A stretch of DNA of 64,000 bases from Coriobacteriaceae bacterium EMTCatB1 (GCA_001950395.1 BDLO01000001.1:1711979-1775978), one strand, 5' to 3'; shown: positions 49,540 through 59,289, numbered from the stretch's first letter. The notes: generated by a model from the letters alone, not told the origin. Numbers and translations are program-made.

Positions 49540-50019
49540 GTGCTGAGGATCGGCGTGCTCACATGCTCTGACACGCGTTCACGCGGCGAGACCGAGGACA
49601 CGGCGGGCAAGGCGCTCATCGCGCTGTGCGAGGAGCGAGGCTGGATGGTGGCCGCGTACCACGTGGTGCCGGACGACGCGGAAGCGATCGCGCTCGCGAT
49701 CACCGAGATGTGCGACGTCGACCAGGTGGACGTGCTGCTGTCCACCGGTGGGACGGGCCTGGGCCCACGCGACGTGTGCCCCGAGGTGACGCTCTCGCTC
49801 GCGGAGCGCGAGGTCCCCGGCATCGCTGAGGCGATACGCGCCGAGAGTCTCGCGAAGACCCGCCGCGCGATGCTCTCACGGGGGGTCGCCGTCCAGCGGG
49901 GAAAGACGCTCGTCGTCAACTTCCCGGGCAGCGAGAAGGGCGCCCGCGAGGCGTTCGAGATCATCGCCGACCAGCTGGAGCACGCCGCCGAGATGATGGC
50001 GGGCGGAGGGCACGGCTAG
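49540..50019 (+). CDS. mogA: Molybdopterin adenylyltransferase
   Basis: A 159-residue MogA/MoaB-type enzyme that adenylylates molybdopterin before metal insertion by MoeA. Motifs: VLTCSDTRSRGETEDTAG, LLSTGGTGLGPRDVCPE and VVNFPGSEKGARE. The GTG start directly follows the MOSC stop. moaD, moaE and moeB, needed for molybdopterin itself, are not in the window. Confidence 0.92.
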   Translation: MLRIGVLTCSDTRSRGETEDTAGKALIALCEERGWMVAAYHVVPDDAEAIALAITEMCDVDQVDVLLSTGGTGLGPRDVCPEVTLSLAEREVPGIAEAIRAESLAKTRRAMLSRGVAVQRGKTLVVNFPGSEKGAREAFEIIADQLEHAAEMMAGGGHG

Positions 50020-50022
50020 CCG

Positions 50023-51177
50023 ATGCCTCACGACGGCATCATCTACCTCGACCACGCCGCGACCTCCTGGCCCAAGCCGCCTGAGGTGCTCGAGGCGATC
50101 GCGTACGCGCTCGGCCCTGCGGGCGGGAACCCGAATCGCAGCGCGCACCGTCTGGCGCTCGCTGCCGCGCGGCTCATGCTCGAGTCGCGCTCCACGGTCG
50201 CGTCGTTCTTCGGCGTGCCCGACGCGCGCGACTTGCTGTTCGTGCCGGGGTGCACCTTCGGGCTGAACATGGCGCTCAAGGGGCTGCTCGAACCGGGTGA
50301 CCGAGCGGTGGTCTCCAGCGTCGAGCACAACGCCGTCGTTCGCCCGCTCGCCGTGCTGGAGAAGGCGGGCGTCGAGGTCGTCCGGATACCGACAGACCGT
50401 TCGGGGCGCATAGATCTCGACGCTGCGGAGGCGCTGGTCGCCGCTCGGCCCACGAAGGCGGTCGTCTGTCAGCACGCCTCGAACGTCACGGGCGCCATCC
50501 AGCCGATAGGCGACCTCGCGGACATCGCACACGACCACGGAGCGATCCTCGTCGTCGACGGCGCGCAGGCCGCGGGGCACCTGAAAGTCGACGTCACAGC
50601 GCTGGGAGCCGACGTGTACGTCGCATCAGGCCACAAGGGGCTTCTCGGGCCGCAAGGCATCGGCGTCGTCTACCTTGCGCCCGTGATCGAGGTGCGCGAG
50701 CTCGTGCAGGGTGGGAGCGGAGGAGACTCCGGCTCGCTCACCATGCCGGCTGCGCGCCCGGACCGCTACGAGGCCGGCACGCCGCCGGTCCCGGCGATCG
50801 CGGGCCTCGGGGCGGCGGTAGAGGTGCTTTCGCGAGAGATCGACGCGCTCGTCGTGCAGGAGCAGCGGCTCGTGCAGCGGCTGGTCGCGGGGCTGGCCGC
50901 CATCGACGGCGTCAGGGTCCTCGGTCCTGCGCCAGGCGAAGAGCGCGCGCCGGTCGCGAGCATCGTGCACGCCTCTGTCGAGCCGGATCGGTTGGCATAC
51001 GAGCTCGACTCACGGTACGGCATCGCCGTGCGGGCGGGGCTCCACTGCGCTCCCGCTGCGCACGCTGCTGCCGGCACGCTTGAGACGGGCGCCGTGCGGT
51101 TCAGCATCGGCCGCGGGGTGACGGAGGCCGACGTCGACCTCGCGCTCGAGGCCGTGCGGGAGGTGTGCTCGAAGTGA
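50023..51177 (+). CDS. Cysteine desulfurase family aminotransferase
   Basis: A 384-residue class V PLP enzyme. Residues: YLDHAATSWPKPPEV at the start, ASNVTGAIQPI, VDGAQAAGHLKVDV and the PLP lysine in ASGHKGLLGPQGIGV; the reactive Cys is likely in RAGLHCAPAAH. This subfamily is found with selenium and molybdenum hydroxylase genes and may supply S or Se to Moco. It ends overlapping the DUF3343 gene. Confidence 0.88.
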   Translation: MPHDGIIYLDHAATSWPKPPEVLEAIAYALGPAGGNPNRSAHRLALAAARLMLESRSTVASFFGVPDARDLLFVPGCTFGLNMALKGLLEPGDRAVVSSVEHNAVVRPLAVLEKAGVEVVRIPTDRSGRIDLDAAEALVAARPTKAVVCQHASNVTGAIQPIGDLADIAHDHGAILVVDGAQAAGHLKVDVTALGADVYVASGHKGLLGPQGIGVVYLAPVIEVRELVQGGSGGDSGSLTMPAARPDRYEAGTPPVPAIAGLGAAVEVLSREIDALVVQEQRLVQRLVAGLAAIDGVRVLGPAPGEERAPVASIVHASVEPDRLAYELDSRYGIAVRAGLHCAPAAHAAAGTLETGAVRFSIGRGVTEADVDLALEAVREVCSK

Positions 51178-51428
51178 TCGAGCGCTACGCCGTCTACGGC
51201 TTCGAAACGACACACGATGCGCTCTCGGCGGAGCGCGCCCTTGCCAAAGCGGGCGTCCCGTTCACCACGATCCCGACGCCGAAGTCGCTCGGGGAGCTGT
51301 GCGGCATCGCGCTGCGCGTGCCGATCGCCGTGGCTCCAGACGCCGAGGGAGCGCTCGAGGCAGCCGGTCTTGCGTGGAAGGCCCGAGCCGAGATCGACGA
51401 TCGGACGCCGAGCGGTCTCAGTCGATGA
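51174..51428 (+). CDS. DUF3343 (putative Se/S carrier-like) protein
   Basis: An 84-residue protein of the DUF3343 family, which is described as a likely Se/S carrier linked to selenium-dependent molybdenum hydroxylase maturation. It has YGFETTHDALSAERALAKAGVPFTTIPTP and LGELCGIALRV, with one Cys. GTGA overlap with the desulfurase suggests that they act as a pair. Its 3' end overlaps the convergent L,D-transpeptidase gene by 11 bases. Confidence 0.82.
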   Translation: MIERYAVYGFETTHDALSAERALAKAGVPFTTIPTPKSLGELCGIALRVPIAVAPDAEGALEAAGLAWKARAEIDDRTPSGLSR

Positions 51429-52455
51429 TGAAGACCGGCGTGCCGACGCTCACGCGCTCGTAGAGGTCCTCGATGTCCCATCGGTGCATGCGCATGCACC
51501 CGTGGGACGCGGCCGTGCCGATGGAGTAGTCCTTGTTCGTTCCGTGGATGCGGATCCCTGGCGCGTCCAGGTCGAGGGCTCGGGTCCCGAGCGGGTTGTT
51601 CGGGCCAGGCGGGATCATCTTCGGCATGTCAGCCGCCCACGCGGAGCCGGGATTGCCCCACGTCGGCATGTAGCGCTTGCGAACGATCTTGAAACGGCCA
51701 CGAGGCGTCGGGAAGCTCGGGGCGCCGACGGCCACGCGGTAGGTCTTCACCAGGCGCCCGTCCTCGTATAGGAACAGTCTCCGGTCGGCTCTCCTCACGA
51801 GGATCGCCGTGCCGAGGTCGTCGCGCGTCACACGCGGCTCGATGCGCACCACGGGAAGCTCCACGCGCTTCTGGCCGTCGGCGAGAGCGATCGCGAGCGC
51901 ATCGGCCGCACGCCGCGGATCGACGGTGAAGCCCGGCCGCTCAGGCACTGCGACCAACTGCCGTGACTGCACCACGAGCGTCGCATCGACGGCAGGCGTG
52001 CCGACGCGCGACGCGAGCTCTGCCGCCCAGGAGTCGAGGGCGCTGCGGTCGACGCTCATCTGCGGAGGCACCGCTGCACCGTACGGTTCTCGGGAGATAC
52101 GAGCAGCGAGCCTGCGAGCGAGTCCGGCCTCCGCCTTCGTCCGGGCAAGATGCTGCAGCGCCCTGTCGAGGTCGACCCGCACGAACTGCGAGGGGCGGAT
52201 CTCGACGCTCGTCTCGCCGCACACCACCGTCACGGGTTCATCGAGAGGCGCGAGCAGGTCTCGCTGCAACGTCTGACGAGCCGCGCCGATGGGGGCGCCT
52301 CCGAGGCGGACGTCGGCTACGGCGGAACCGGGCGGCAGGGCGTCGCGTTCGACGAAATCTTGGGCCACCGCTACGGCAGCGCCGGCGCTCAGCAGGAACG
52401 CGACGCACGCTATCGCGCACGCGATGACGCGGACGTGCTTGGGCGCCTTGTGCAC
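51418..52455 (-). CDS. L,D-transpeptidase (YkuD) with peptidoglycan-binding domain
   Basis: A 345-residue exported enzyme. Signal peptide (IACAIACVAFLLSAGAAVAVA), a YoaR-like putative peptidoglycan-binding region (residues ~40-210) and a YkuD domain (ILVRRADRRLFLYEDGRLVKTYRVAVG). Catalytic Cys and His in IRIHGTNKD and ASHGCMRMHRWD. It should form 3-3 cross-links in peptidoglycan. It is divergent from cheR. Confidence 0.9.
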   Translation of the reverse strand: MHKAPKHVRVIACAIACVAFLLSAGAAVAVAQDFVERDALPPGSAVADVRLGGAPIGAARQTLQRDLLAPLDEPVTVVCGETSVEIRPSQFVRVDLDRALQHLARTKAEAGLARRLAARISREPYGAAVPPQMSVDRSALDSWAAELASRVGTPAVDATLVVQSRQLVAVPERPGFTVDPRRAADALAIALADGQKRVELPVVRIEPRVTRDDLGTAILVRRADRRLFLYEDGRLVKTYRVAVGAPSFPTPRGRFKIVRKRYMPTWGNPGSAWAADMPKMIPPGPNNPLGTRALDLDAPGIRIHGTNKDYSIGTAASHGCMRMHRWDIEDLYERVSVGTPVFIID

Positions 52456-52491
52456 GAAGCCTCCTCGTGAACCGGTGTCGTGAGCGTATTC

Positions 52492-52497
52492 TACAAT
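52492..52497 (+). promoter_or_regulatory. -10 box of the chemotaxis operon
   Basis: TACAAT at 52492-52497 overlaps an earlier ATG (52496) and puts the start of transcription near 52504, which rules out that ATG and supports the cheR ATG at 52529. Confidence 0.45.
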
Positions 52498-52528
52498 GGA
52501 GCGCGCACGCCGTTCGACCTGGAGACAG

Positions 52529-53374
52529 ATGGACTCGCACTCGACCGAGGCAGTCTACCGCGGCAACCTGGATCGCATCGTCGCGAAAATCCGCGACGAG
52601 CGTGGGCTCGACCTCGCTCAGTACCGGCGGCGCTACGTGGAGCGGCGGCTCGCGAGCCGTCTCAACGCGTTGGGTCTCCACAGCTACCGGCAGTACTCCG
52701 CATACCTCGACGAGCATCCGGAGGAGTACGCGAAGCTCATCGACACGCTGACCATCAATGTCACCCAGTTCTTCCGCGACCCGACAGTGTTCGACGTGTT
52801 CCGGAAACAGATCATCCCGGAACTGCTTGAAGAGAAGCGCCGGAGGCATCAGCGGATGGTGCGAGTGTGGTCCGCAGGGTGCTCCACCGGTCAAGAGGCG
52901 TACTCGATCGCCATGTCGTTCCTCGCGGGGATGGGCGCCGCCAAGAGCGACTTTTTGCTGTCGATACTCGGCACAGACATCGATCCGAAGGCGCTGGAGA
53001 TCGCTCGGCGGGCTCGCTACCCCATCGACCAGCTCGCGCACATCCCTCCGGCAGACAGACGGATGTTCGTCGACGAGATGGGCGACACGTTCCAGATCAA
53101 GCCAGAGGTCACGCGGCTCTGCAGGTTCCAGCGGCTCAACTTGTTCACGGATCCGCCGATACACGTAGTCGATGTGGTCTTCTGCCGCAACGTGTTCATC
53201 TACTTCAACAGGGAGGAGCAAGATCGGCTGCTCGGCGTGTTCTGGTCGGCCCTCACACGAGGCGGGTACCTCGTGCTGGGCAGGAGCGAGCGGATACCGC
53301 CGGGCAGCGAGCCGAGGTTCGAGCTCGTCAACGGCCGGGAGCGGATTTACCGGAAGCCGCACGCACGACCGTAA
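52529..53374 (+). CDS. cheR: Chemoreceptor methyltransferase
   Basis: A 281-residue SAM-dependent methyltransferase that methylates glutamates of chemoreceptors. Shows VERRLASRLNALGLHSYRQY in the N-terminal helical domain, TQFFRDPTVFDVF, VWSAGCSTGQEAYSIAM (SAM site) and VVFCRNVFIYFNREEQDRLL. GGAG is five bases before the ATG. First gene of the operon. Confidence 0.93.
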   Translation: MDSHSTEAVYRGNLDRIVAKIRDERGLDLAQYRRRYVERRLASRLNALGLHSYRQYSAYLDEHPEEYAKLIDTLTINVTQFFRDPTVFDVFRKQIIPELLEEKRRRHQRMVRVWSAGCSTGQEAYSIAMSFLAGMGAAKSDFLLSILGTDIDPKALEIARRARYPIDQLAHIPPADRRMFVDEMGDTFQIKPEVTRLCRFQRLNLFTDPPIHVVDVVFCRNVFIYFNREEQDRLLGVFWSALTRGGYLVLGRSERIPPGSEPRFELVNGRERIYRKPHARP

Positions 53375-53395
53375 AGTCTGTGTGAAGAGGGGCTG

Positions 53396-53401
53396 TAGTA
53401 T
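53396..53401 (+). promoter_or_regulatory. Candidate -10 box before the chemoreceptor gene
   Basis: TAGTAT sits 46 bases before the chemoreceptor ATG (53447), after a 72-nt gap from cheR. A -35 box is not convincing. Confidence 0.35.
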
Positions 53402-53446
53402 CCTAGAGGCGTGAGGGCGAGACGCCATTCCGAGGAGGGGTTGCAG

Positions 53447-54775
53447 ATGGCACGAGACGGCGCGTTCCAGCCGGGTCGCGATGCTCGCAAAGGTCTGTTG
53501 TTCACGTTCACGCTCTGGACTTGGGCCACGATCGGCCCGGCCGTGGCGATAGGGCTGACGATCACCGGCATCTTCGCAGTCGTCGTCTTGGGCATCCACG
53601 GCGAGAAGCTGTTCTATACCGCCATTTTCGGTGCGATAGCCATGCTCCTGTGCGCAGTGCCCGGACAGATCGCGTGGTGGCGTGCGTTCAGACGCCGCGT
53701 GCTCGATCCGCTGCGTGACCTGGGGGGAGTCATGGCGCTGGCATCCGAAGGCGACCTGACAGTGCGTGCTGCAGCGCCGCACGACGACGAGATCGGCGTG
53801 CTTGCGGAAGACTGCAACCACCTCATCGAGTCTCTCGGCGAGATCGCGGGAGAAGTGCGGCGCTCCTCTGAGCAGGTGACGAACGCTGCGACGCAGCTGT
53901 CAGCTTCCTCAGAAGAGATCAACTCCTCGTCTATGGAGATTTCCTCCTCTGTCCAGCAGATCGCGCACGGCGCCGAGCTGCAGTCGCGCAAGGTCGAGGA
54001 GACGACGTCGGCCATGGAGTCCATCACCGACACGGTGAATGCCGTCGCTCGTCGTGCAGAGGAAGCGAGCAAGACGAGCGAGGAGGCGGCGAAGGCCGCG
54101 ATCCAGGGCGAACAGGCCACTGCGGAGGCCATCCAGAAGATCAACGATGTGCGGGAGGCTATCGAGACGCTCGCGGAGTCGGTCGAGATGCTTGGAAAGC
54201 GTTCAGAGCAGATCGGCCAGATCGTCGACGTGATCACCTCCATTGCGGACCAGACCAACCTGCTGTCGCTCAATGCCGCCATCGAAGCGGCTCGTGCCGG
54301 CGAGTCAGGACGCGGCTTCTCCGTGGTCGCCGAGGAGGTGCGGAAGCTTGCTGAAGGGTCCGGCAAGGCGGCCGAGCAGATCGGAGAGCTCATCAAGGAG
54401 GTCCAGGCCGAGACGGCTAAGGCCCTCAAGTACATGGAGCGCGGCGCGAGCGAGGTCGTCGTCGGCAGCGAGGTCGTCGGCAGGACGGGCGAGGCGCTTC
54501 GAAGCATCACCGAGGCCGTGACGCGCACGGCGACCTTGGCGGAGGAGATCGCCTCGGCGATGGCCGATCAGGCCCAGCGCACCGTAGAGGTAGACAAGGC
54601 CATGCACGACATCGCGGCAGTCGTCGAGGAGAATGCCGCCTCTGCCGAGGAGACCGCCGCGGCAGCGCAACAGCAGACTGCCTGCATGCAGGAGATCTCG
54701 TCTTCGGCGCAAGAGCTCGCCGAGATGGCTCGCCGGCTCGAGGAGTCCGTCCGTCGCTTCAAGGTGGAGCAGTGA
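53447..54775 (+). CDS. Methyl-accepting chemotaxis protein
   Basis: A 442-residue receptor. Two membrane helices (residues ~23-52 and ~56-75) with almost no periplasmic loop, then HAMP (residues ~80-130) and a signalling domain with the tip [35 protein letters not shown]. It therefore senses something within the membrane or cytoplasm. GAGGAGGGG precedes the ATG at 53447. Operon partner of cheW. Confidence 0.92.
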   Translation: MARDGAFQPGRDARKGLLFTFTLWTWATIGPAVAIGLTITGIFAVVVLGIHGEKLFYTAIFGAIAMLLCAVPGQIAWWRAFRRRVLDPLRDLGGVMALASEGDLTVRAAAPHDDEIGVLAEDCNHLIESLGEIAGEVRRSSEQVTNAATQLSASSEEINSSSMEISSSVQQIAHGAELQSRKVEETTSAMESITDTVNAVARRAEEASKTSEEAAKAAIQGEQATAEAIQKINDVREAIETLAESVEMLGKRSEQIGQIVDVITSIADQTNLLSLNAAIEAARAGESGRGFSVVAEEVRKLAEGSGKAAEQIGELIKEVQAETAKALKYMERGASEVVVGSEVVGRTGEALRSITEAVTRTATLAEEIASAMADQAQRTVEVDKAMHDIAAVVEENAASAEETAAAAQQQTACMQEISSSAQELAEMARRLEESVRRFKVEQ

Positions 54776-55273
54776 TTGGAGATGGAAGGCCTCTCCAGCG
54801 ACGCCGTGCGGCAGTTCGTGCTCTTCACGCTCGGTGAGGAGGAATACGGGCTGCCCGTCGAGCGTGTCACCAGCATCATCCGCTACGAAGACCCGACGCC
54901 GGTTCCGCACGCGCCGGAGTACATCGAGGGTGTCATCAACCTGCGCGGAAGGATCGTCCCCGTGATCGATCTGAGACGTCGGCTCTATGGGGTTCAGGTG
55001 GACCGTTCTCACGGCGCGCGGGTCATCGTGACCGAGACCTCGGCCGGCCTCGTAGGATTCGCAGTGGAGTCCGCGCACGAAGTCGCTCGGATACCGTCTC
55101 AAGCGGTGATGGAGCCGCCGCAGTCGGTTTCGGCAAGCGACCTTGCCGAAGCGTTCGAAGGGGTTGCGGATCACGAGGGTCGGCTCGTCATACTGCTGAT
55201 ACCAGACAATCTGGTTCCGAGCACGTCGTTCGTCGCCACGGACGAGCTGGAAGGGGCGAGCGTCGATGTCTAG
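54776..55273 (+). CDS. cheW: CheW coupling protein
   Basis: A 165-residue adaptor between receptors and CheA (QFVLFTLGEEEYGLPVERV, VINLRGRIVPVIDLRRRLYG). TTG 54776 follows AAGGTGGAG; ATG 54782 is an alternative two codons later. Its stop overlaps the cheY start. Confidence 0.92.
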   Translation: MEMEGLSSDAVRQFVLFTLGEEEYGLPVERVTSIIRYEDPTPVPHAPEYIEGVINLRGRIVPVIDLRRRLYGVQVDRSHGARVIVTETSAGLVGFAVESAHEVARIPSQAVMEPPQSVSASDLAEAFEGVADHEGRLVILLIPDNLVPSTSFVATDELEGASVDV

Positions 55274-55637
55274 GTCCGTGCTGGTCGTGGACGACGCGGC
55301 CTTCATGCGCATGATGATCAGGGACATCCTGGCCAAAGAGGGCTACGTCATCCACGAGGCGGTCAACGGAAGGGACGCTGTCGAGAAGTACCTCGAGGTG
55401 CGGCCTGACCTCACCACGATGGACATCACCATGCCGGAGATGGACGGCATCGAGGCGCTCAAGAAGATCCGGGAGCACGACCCCCACGCCAGAGTGCTCA
55501 TGGTGAGCGCGATGGGTCAGCAAAAGCTCATCGTGGAGGCGCTTGAGGCAGGCGCGATGGACTTCCTCGTGAAGCCTTTCCAACCCACGAAGGTGCTTGA
55601 GACCGTCAAGAAGTGTCTCCAAGCGTCGCCACGGTGA
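55266..55637 (+). CDS. cheY: CheY response regulator
   Basis: A 123-residue single-domain receiver. Acidic pocket SVLVVDDAAFMRM, phosphorylated Asp in LTTMDITMPEMDG (near residue 54), Thr/Ser switch in MVSAMGQQ and Lys in FLVKPFQPTK. Regulates the motor when phosphorylated by CheA. The motor genes are not in the window. Confidence 0.93.
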   Translation: MSRSVLVVDDAAFMRMMIRDILAKEGYVIHEAVNGRDAVEKYLEVRPDLTTMDITMPEMDGIEALKKIREHDPHARVLMVSAMGQQKLIVEALEAGAMDFLVKPFQPTKVLETVKKCLQASPR

Positions 55638-55646
55638 TGATCGCCG

Positions 55647-56714
55647 ATGCTGCCGACGATCAAGGTCCTCATCGTCGACGACTCAGCGCTCATCCGGCAG
55701 ATGTTGTCGCGGGCGCTGTCGGTCGATCCACGCATCGAGATCGTCGGCACGGCCAAGACGGGCGTCGAAGCCATCGAGCGCGCTATGGAGCTAAGCCCCG
55801 ACGTCATCACGCTCGACATAGAGATGCCCGAGCTTACGGGACTCGAGGCGCTGCCGGTCTTGATGCGGTCGACGCCGGCACGCGTAGTGATGCTGTCGAG
55901 CGTCGATGATCCGGACACGACGTATCAAGCGCTCTCTTCGGGAGCGTCAGACTTCGTCGTGAAGCCCAGGCAAGGCGTCGCAACCTCGCTCACGGAGCTT
56001 TCCGAGCTCATGCTCAAGAAGATCAAGACTGCGTATCGCATCGATCCCGCTCGGCGCCTGCCGTCGAATGCAGCACGGGAAGGTGGACCATCGACCGCTA
56101 AGCCAGCGATCAAGCCCTCCGGTTCTGGCCGGATGCGCAACCTCGTGGCAATCGCCGCCTCGACGGGAGGACCTCCAGCGCTTGAGCGGCTGTTCTGCGA
56201 CATCGACGCGGGGCTGCCGTGCGCATACGTCGTCGTCCAGCACCTGCCCGCCGGCTTCTCTGCCTCTCTCGCCGCCCGGCTCACGAAAGCGTCGGGCCTG
56301 GAGTTCGCCGAAGCCGAGGATGGGATGCCCATCACGGCAGGGAGAGGCTACCTGGCGCCGTACGGATCTCACATGGTGGTCGAGGGTGGCGCTCTGCCAC
56401 GGCTTCGCCTCGTCGACGGGCCTCCCCTGCACGGTGTCCGTCCGGCCGCCGACCCGCTGTTCGAGAGCGTCGCGAGGACATTCGGAGAGAACGCCGTGGG
56501 GGTCGTGTTGACCGGGATGGGCTCTGATGGAGCGCTGGGCTTGAAAGCGATCAAGCAGCACGGCGGCGTGACGATCGCCCAGGACGAGGCGACGAGCGTG
56601 GTGTGGGGCATGCCGAAAGCCGCGCTCAAGGCCGGCGCAGTGAGCAAGGTGGCGCCGCTCGACAAGATTCCCGCGGAGATACGCCGTTCAGTGCGACAGG
56701 GGGTGAGCGCATGA
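55647..56714 (+). CDS. cheB: CheB methylesterase
   Basis: A 355-residue receptor methylesterase/deamidase: N-terminal receiver (VLIVDDSALIRQML; Asp in VITLDIEMPELTG) and C-terminal domain with catalytic Ser (AASTGGPPAL), His (VQHLPAGFSASLA) and Asp (TGMGSDGALG). Counteracts CheR. Stop overlaps cheA. Confidence 0.95.
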   Translation: MLPTIKVLIVDDSALIRQMLSRALSVDPRIEIVGTAKTGVEAIERAMELSPDVITLDIEMPELTGLEALPVLMRSTPARVVMLSSVDDPDTTYQALSSGASDFVVKPRQGVATSLTELSELMLKKIKTAYRIDPARRLPSNAAREGGPSTAKPAIKPSGSGRMRNLVAIAASTGGPPALERLFCDIDAGLPCAYVVVQHLPAGFSASLAARLTKASGLEFAEAEDGMPITAGRGYLAPYGSHMVVEGGALPRLRLVDGPPLHGVRPAADPLFESVARTFGENAVGVVLTGMGSDGALGLKAIKQHGGVTIAQDEATSVVWGMPKAALKAGAVSKVAPLDKIPAEIRRSVRQGVSA

Positions 56715-58669
56715 GCGACGACATGTCCGCTTATCGCGACGTGTTCCTGTCGGAAAGCGCGGAGTACCTGCAGGCGATCACTGAGGGCCTGCTCTCTTTG
56801 GAGGCGGACCCGCACGATCTCGAGCCGGTCGAGACGATCTTCCGTGGGGCGCACAGCCTCAAGGGCATGGCGGCCGCCATGGGATACGAGCGGACTGCGG
56901 ACCTCACGCACAAGATGGAAAGTCTGATGGACACGGTGCGGAAGCGCGAGCAGCCCGTGGATTCGGAGCTCATCGACCTCATGCTCCGCGCAGTGGATGC
57001 CGTCCGCGAGCTCATTGCAGACGAGAGCGAAGGGCGTACGGCCTACGACTCGACTCAAATCGTCGCGGACCTCATTGCGCGCACCGATCGCCGCTCGAAC
57101 GTGGCCGCAGAGGCCGTTCCCGAGTCGCCTGCAGCCGAGGCGCGGGCCGACGTGGGAGCCGCTGGGAACGCGTACCGAGTGTCCGTGACCATCGACCGAA
57201 CGAGCGTGCTGAAGTCGGTGCGTGCGTACATGGCGCTGAAGCGGCTCGGTCACATGGGCACCGTCTTGGACACCGAGCCGAGCGCTCGAGACATCGAAGA
57301 CGAGCGGTTCGACCGGACCTTCGTCGCGATCGTGCAGACAGTCGAACCCCCTGAAGCCGTCGAACGCGCGTTGCTCGGCATCAGCGAGATCGAGTCGGTC
57401 GAGGTGGCGCTCGACGAATCACGCAAACCCGTCCAAAGCGAGCGCTCTCGCGACGCGAACGAGGGGCGAAAACGCGTCGTGCCGAAGCTCGCCGAGACCC
57501 AGACGGTGAGGATCTCCATCGGGCATCTCGACGCGATGGTCAACCTGGTCGGAGAGCTCGTCATACTGCGGGCGCGGCTGGAGCGCATCGCTCGGGAACG
57601 AGACGACCACGAGCTCTCTGAGGCCGTTTCGGGGCTCCAGCAGATAAGCGCCGAGCTGCAGCACGAGGTCATGCAGACGAGGATGGTGCCCGTGGGCAAC
57701 ATCTTCAACCGTTTTCCACGGATGGTGCGCGACCTTGCGAGGGATCTCGGCAAGCAGGTCGACTTCGAGATGACTGGGCTCGACATCGAGCTCGACAGGA
57801 CGGTGCTCGACGAGATCGGCGACCCGATAGTCCATCTGCTCAGGAATGCGATCGACCACGGCATCGAGAGCCCGGAGGAGCGGCAGGTGCTCGGGAAACC
57901 GCCGCACGGCCTCGTACGTCTGTGCGCAGAGCGCGACCGTGATCAAGTGCGGATCTCGGTGTCTGACGACGGCCGCGGCATGGACGTCGACCGTATATGG
58001 CAGAAAGCGGTCGAGCGTGGTCTCGTCGCGCCTGAAGACAGAGACAGCTACTCAGAAGAAGACATACTGATGCTCACCTGTTCCCCCGGATTCTCGACTG
58101 CAGAGAAGGCCACGGCGGTCTCTGGTCGCGGTGTCGGGATGGACGTCGTCAAAGGCAAGATCGAGTACCTCGGCGGGACGGTCTCGATCAGGTCCGAGCT
58201 CGGCAAGGGGCTTGAGATCGCACTCAGTCTGCCGCTCACCCTCGCGATCGTGCCAGCGCTGCTTGTTGGCACGGGTCGACAGATCTACGCGCTGCCGCTG
58301 TCCGCAGTCTCAGAGGTGCTCTCGACCGACGAAGTCCGCTCGACGACAGTCGATTCGGTCCCGTGCGTGGTGCTGCGGGACGGCGCTGTCGTACCCGTCT
58401 GGAGGCTCGATCAGCTGCTGTCCGGGAGCGGAGAGCCACGAAAGCGTCCCGGGAAGAAGGATCACATCGTTCTCGTGGACATCGCCGGAGCCCGTAATGC
58501 GCTCGCGGTGGAGCGGCTCGTGGCTCGACAAGAGATCGTCATCAAACCGCTGTCCCCTCTTTTCAAGCGCATCAGCGGGCTTGGCGGCGCGACCGTGCTC
58601 GGGGACGGCAGCGTCGCACTGATACTCGACCCACGAACGCTGTTCGCCGCAGGAGGTGTCCGGACATGA
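56711..58669 (+). CDS. cheA: CheA sensor kinase
   Basis: A 652-residue histidine kinase. Hpt domain with His in FRGAHSLKGMAAAMG (residue ~48), a P2 domain (~residues 155-235), dimerisation helix (DAMVNLVGELVILRARL), kinase N box HLLRNAIDHGIESPEER, G boxes DDGRGMD and GRGVGMDVV, and a CheW-like regulatory domain at the C-terminus. Phosphorylates CheY and CheB. ATGA overlap with cheB. Confidence 0.95.
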   Translation: MSDDMSAYRDVFLSESAEYLQAITEGLLSLEADPHDLEPVETIFRGAHSLKGMAAAMGYERTADLTHKMESLMDTVRKREQPVDSELIDLMLRAVDAVRELIADESEGRTAYDSTQIVADLIARTDRRSNVAAEAVPESPAAEARADVGAAGNAYRVSVTIDRTSVLKSVRAYMALKRLGHMGTVLDTEPSARDIEDERFDRTFVAIVQTVEPPEAVERALLGISEIESVEVALDESRKPVQSERSRDANEGRKRVVPKLAETQTVRISIGHLDAMVNLVGELVILRARLERIARERDDHELSEAVSGLQQISAELQHEVMQTRMVPVGNIFNRFPRMVRDLARDLGKQVDFEMTGLDIELDRTVLDEIGDPIVHLLRNAIDHGIESPEERQVLGKPPHGLVRLCAERDRDQVRISVSDDGRGMDVDRIWQKAVERGLVAPEDRDSYSEEDILMLTCSPGFSTAEKATAVSGRGVGMDVVKGKIEYLGGTVSIRSELGKGLEIALSLPLTLAIVPALLVGTGRQIYALPLSAVSEVLSTDEVRSTTVDSVPCVVLRDGAVVPVWRLDQLLSGSGEPRKRPGKKDHIVLVDIAGARNALAVERLVARQEIVIKPLSPLFKRISGLGGATVLGDGSVALILDPRTLFAAGGVRT

Positions 58670-59277
58670 GGCCGGATTCGCTGTCAGACCTTCAGCTGGA
58701 CGCCATCCGCGAGATGGGGAGCATCGGGGCCGGTCACGCAGCCACTGCGCTCGCTCAAATCACGGGAAGGCCAGTGGCGATCGACGTACCGGAGATCCGG
58801 CTCGTTCCAGTGACTGAAGTCCCAGGAGCGCTTGGCGGCCCCGAGACGCTGGTAGGGGCGGTCTTCTCTCGTCTCCTCGGCGACGTCGCAGGGAGCGTCC
58901 TGTTCATGGGGGTGCGTGACGCTCTGCTCGGCCTGATCGACATTCTGCACAACCGTCCGGTCGGCTCCACCAAGTCGCTTGGTCCTGCCGAGGAGAGCAT
59001 CGTCACGCAGACGGGGTTCGTGCTGATCACCGCCTATCTCACGGCCATCGGCAGGCTTGCGGATCTGACCATCCTGCCGTCGAGGCCAGCGTTCGCGTTC
59101 GACATGTCCGGAGCGGTGCTCGACACGGTCGCCGCCGACGTCGGGATGAAGGCCGACACGGCGATCCTCGTGCAGACCGCCTTCTCGACGGAGGAAGATC
59201 GCATCGACGCGGTGGTGCTGTACATGCCCGACCCCGACAGCCTCGAGGTCATGCTCGGCAAGCTCGGCGTCGTGTGA
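58666..59277 (+). CDS. cheC: CheC phosphatase
   Basis: A 203-residue CheC family CheY-P phosphatase with the two-fold helix motifs (DAIREMGSIGAGHAATAL and EESIVTQTGFVLITAYLTAI, the D/E-xxN-like pattern partly changed). It overlaps cheA by four bases. With CheD it forms the gram-positive/thermotogal type of adaptation system. Confidence 0.88.
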   Translation: MRPDSLSDLQLDAIREMGSIGAGHAATALAQITGRPVAIDVPEIRLVPVTEVPGALGGPETLVGAVFSRLLGDVAGSVLFMGVRDALLGLIDILHNRPVGSTKSLGPAEESIVTQTGFVLITAYLTAIGRLADLTILPSRPAFAFDMSGAVLDTVAADVGMKADTAILVQTAFSTEEDRIDAVVLYMPDPDSLEVMLGKLGVV

Positions 59278-59289
59278 CTGGGGGGACGC

